From an uncultured Microbacteriaceae bacterium (GTDB taxonomy: Bacteria; Actinomycetota; Actinomycetes; Actinomycetales; Microbacteriaceae), in the NCBI GenBank assembly GCA_934661165.1, contig CAKUJB010000004.1, forward strand, positions 1 through 51,538: 51,538 bases of DNA, read 5' to 3'. Below the pieces are notes generated by a model, which had not been told where the DNA came from, did no database searches, and worked only from the letters and a program-made list of their open reading frames with translations. The translations under genes and the position numbers were made by a program. Positions 50,218-51,538 of this stretch are shown here, one piece after another (position 1 is the stretch's first letter; each line of letters begins with the position of its first letter).

Positions 50218-51538
50218 TCCTGCCATGTGTAGTACCTCGTCCTGGTCTGCTCCCGGGCGGCGTAGAAGGCGGCGAGCCCGGGGTGCGTCGCCGTCACGGT
50301 CGCCGCGTGGCGGCGGAGGGTCGCGTCGTACTCACGGGCGCTGTGGATGCCGGGCATCCCCTCGGCGGAGCCGATCGAGGCGTCACGGAGGGTCGTCCAG
50401 GACGGGTGCTCGGCACGGGGCGCGCGGGCGCCGCCGTCGCGCTCGAGTCGGGTCACGGGATCACCGAGGTGCTCGACGGCGACGACCGGCACCGACGCCG
50501 GGACGGGCATGGCGTCGATCGGTGCGCCCGCGGCGACGACACCTGCCCATGCGTAGCCCTCGCGATGCGCCGCGAGGTGCGCCGCCATGATGCCGCCCTG
50601 GCTGAACCCGACGAGCAGGACCGGGTCCTGCGCCCCGACGCCGGCGTCGCGCATGGCCGCGAGCACGCCGCGCTCGTACTGCGTGCGCACGGCGGGCGCG
50701 AGCACGAGCGCGAGGTTCGCGTCGAGATCGTTCACGGCGCCGGCATCGGCGCCGCCGAGCGACCAGTCCTGGGTGCTCGGCAGCGCGATGCGCCACCGCA
50801 CCTCGCCGTCGGTCCCGCGGACCTCGGTGATCTTGACGACGGTCCGTGACTCGCGACCGAGCGCGTCGACCTCCGCGGCCTCGACGAGCGCCTCCGCAGG
50901 ACCCAGGGGCGACGGCGTCGGCGGGACCTCCAGCCGCTCGACCTGCGGGTCGGGTGCGCTCGCCTCGGCGATGATCCTCGTGCGGATGACCGCGCCGAGC
51001 GCGGCCGCGATCCCGCCGAGCATCGCGAGCTCGAGCGGCCGGCCGAGAGACATGACGAGTCGACCGCCGAGCGCGAGCGCCCCGGCCACGAGGAGGGACT
51101 CCCACATCGTGGCGAGCGCCAGGTCGACGGCGAGGTCGCGCGCGCGCTGCGCGGTCCGCAGCCACGACTCCTCGCCGCCGCTCAGGGCCGGTCCTGGCGG
51201 CAGGGGGGAATCGCGCAGGCCGTCGCGCAGGCCGGCATCGACGCCGAGGCGTGCGATCGCGAGGTCGGCCGCCTCGTCCCGGAGCCGGACGGCGCCGCGG
51301 TGCTCGGCCGCGGCATCCTGGTGCCGCCGCTCGAGGTCGGCGAGACGCTCGCGGGCCGCGGCGATCGCGAGCTCGAGGTCGACTCGCTCGCCGATGGCGA
51401 CGAGCGCCCGCTGCCGCTCGAGCTCCGCGACACGGTCGGCGACGGCGGCGAACTCCGCCTCGAGCGCGCGACCCAGCGCGTCGGCATCGGCCGCGCGGCG
51501 CTGCGCCGCGGCGAGCGCCGCCGCGTAGTCGTCGAGCG
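50214..51538 (-). CDS. Coiled-coil, membrane-associated alpha/beta-hydrolase-fold protein (5' part beyond the window)
   Basis: The frame is open without a stop from 50214 to the right edge, so the ATG at 51107 is internal and at least 441 residues are encoded. The visible N-terminal part is a long Ala/Glu/Arg-rich coiled coil (for example LERQRALVAIGERVDLELAI), followed by two hydrophobic segments (MWESLLVAGALALGG and LELAMLGGIAAALGAVI). The C-terminal 230 residues are an alpha/beta hydrolase with the nucleophile elbow GFSQGG and an EHLGDPV motif that probably holds the acid; the histidine is less certain. This layout recalls actinobacterial WXG-like/hydrolase proteins, but the N-terminus needed to judge is missing. 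Confidence 0.75.
   Translation of the reverse strand, partial: LDDYAAALAAAQRRAADADALGRALEAEFAAVADRVAELERQRALVAIGERVDLELAIAAARERLADLERRHQDAAAEHRGAVRLRDEAADLAIARLGVDAGLRDGLRDSPLPPGPALSGGEESWLRTAQRARDLAVDLALATMWESLLVAGALALGGRLVMSLGRPLELAMLGGIAAALGAVIRTRIIAEASAPDPQVERLEVPPTPSPLGPAEALVEAAEVDALGRESRTVVKITEVRGTDGEVRWRIALPSTQDWSLGGADAGAVNDLDANLALVLAPAVRTQYERGVLAAMRDAGVGAQDPVLLVGFSQGGIMAAHLAAHREGYAWAGVVAAGAPIDAMPVPASVPVVAVEHLGDPVTRLERDGGARAPRAEHPSWTTLRDASIGSAEGMPGIHSAREYDATLRRHAATVTATHPGLAAFYAAREQTRTRYYTWQE

Noticed and set aside
51107..51107. ATG as start of the right-edge hydrolase gene
   Set aside because: The frame continues without a stop to the window edge and encodes a coherent coiled coil, so this ATG is internal.

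Overview
The window is a GC-rich (roughly 70-75 % by eye) stretch of an actinobacterial chromosome. Protein sequences and gene order point to the family Microbacteriaceae; the genus cannot be fixed from the sequence alone. Coding density is very high, GTG starts are common, and long antisense ORFs are everywhere, as expected at this GC content.

Backbone: read right to left on the minus strand, the window carries the conserved actinobacterial series truB - ribF - rpsO - pnp - M16 peptidase - dapB - thyX - dapA - rnj - ftsK - pgsA - cinA - clgR - DUF3046 - recA - recX - miaB. These genes cover tRNA modification, flavin cofactors, RNA turnover, lysine/peptidoglycan precursors, dTMP synthesis, chromosome segregation, phospholipid synthesis and recombination/SOS. 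miaB is cut by the left edge; the rightmost gene (coiled coil plus alpha/beta hydrolase) is cut by the right edge.

Accessory genes are slotted into the backbone. 7.6-10.7 kb: a three-gene MacAB-like ABC exporter, then deoC. 14.1-19.6 kb: CoA transferase, PrsW-family protein, aldo/keto reductase, short-chain dehydrogenase and a luciferase-like monooxygenase. 20.6-22.4 kb: three consecutive plus-strand genes, each with a CxxC motif (small protein, thioredoxin-like, DUF4395), and a small membrane protein. 28.3-35.1 kb, between pnp and rpsO: MMPL exporter with divergent TetR, NIPSNAP-like protein, membrane protein, a second luciferase-like monooxygenase and a YhhN protein. 35.6-46.8 kb, between rpsO and ribF: a second YhhN, DUF167, HelD, a second PrsW, glycosyltransferase, alpha/beta hydrolase, SNF2 helicase, M20 peptidase and a GlcD-like oxidase. 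All plus-strand genes belong to this accessory set.

Expression signals: about 22 genes have a TANNNT -10 hexamer whose last base lies exactly 6 (rarely 7) nt before the start codon, the pattern of leaderless transcription. In five places the TAG stop codon of the upstream gene is itself the first half of that hexamer (TAG-S-CT-N6-RTG), so the downstream gene begins in the same frame four codons after the stop. Genes inside operons instead use Shine-Dalgarno sites or ATGA/GTGA overlaps. I see no rRNA, tRNA, CRISPR array, transposase or prophage gene. Repeats are limited to a few palindromic elements, one of them inside cinA.
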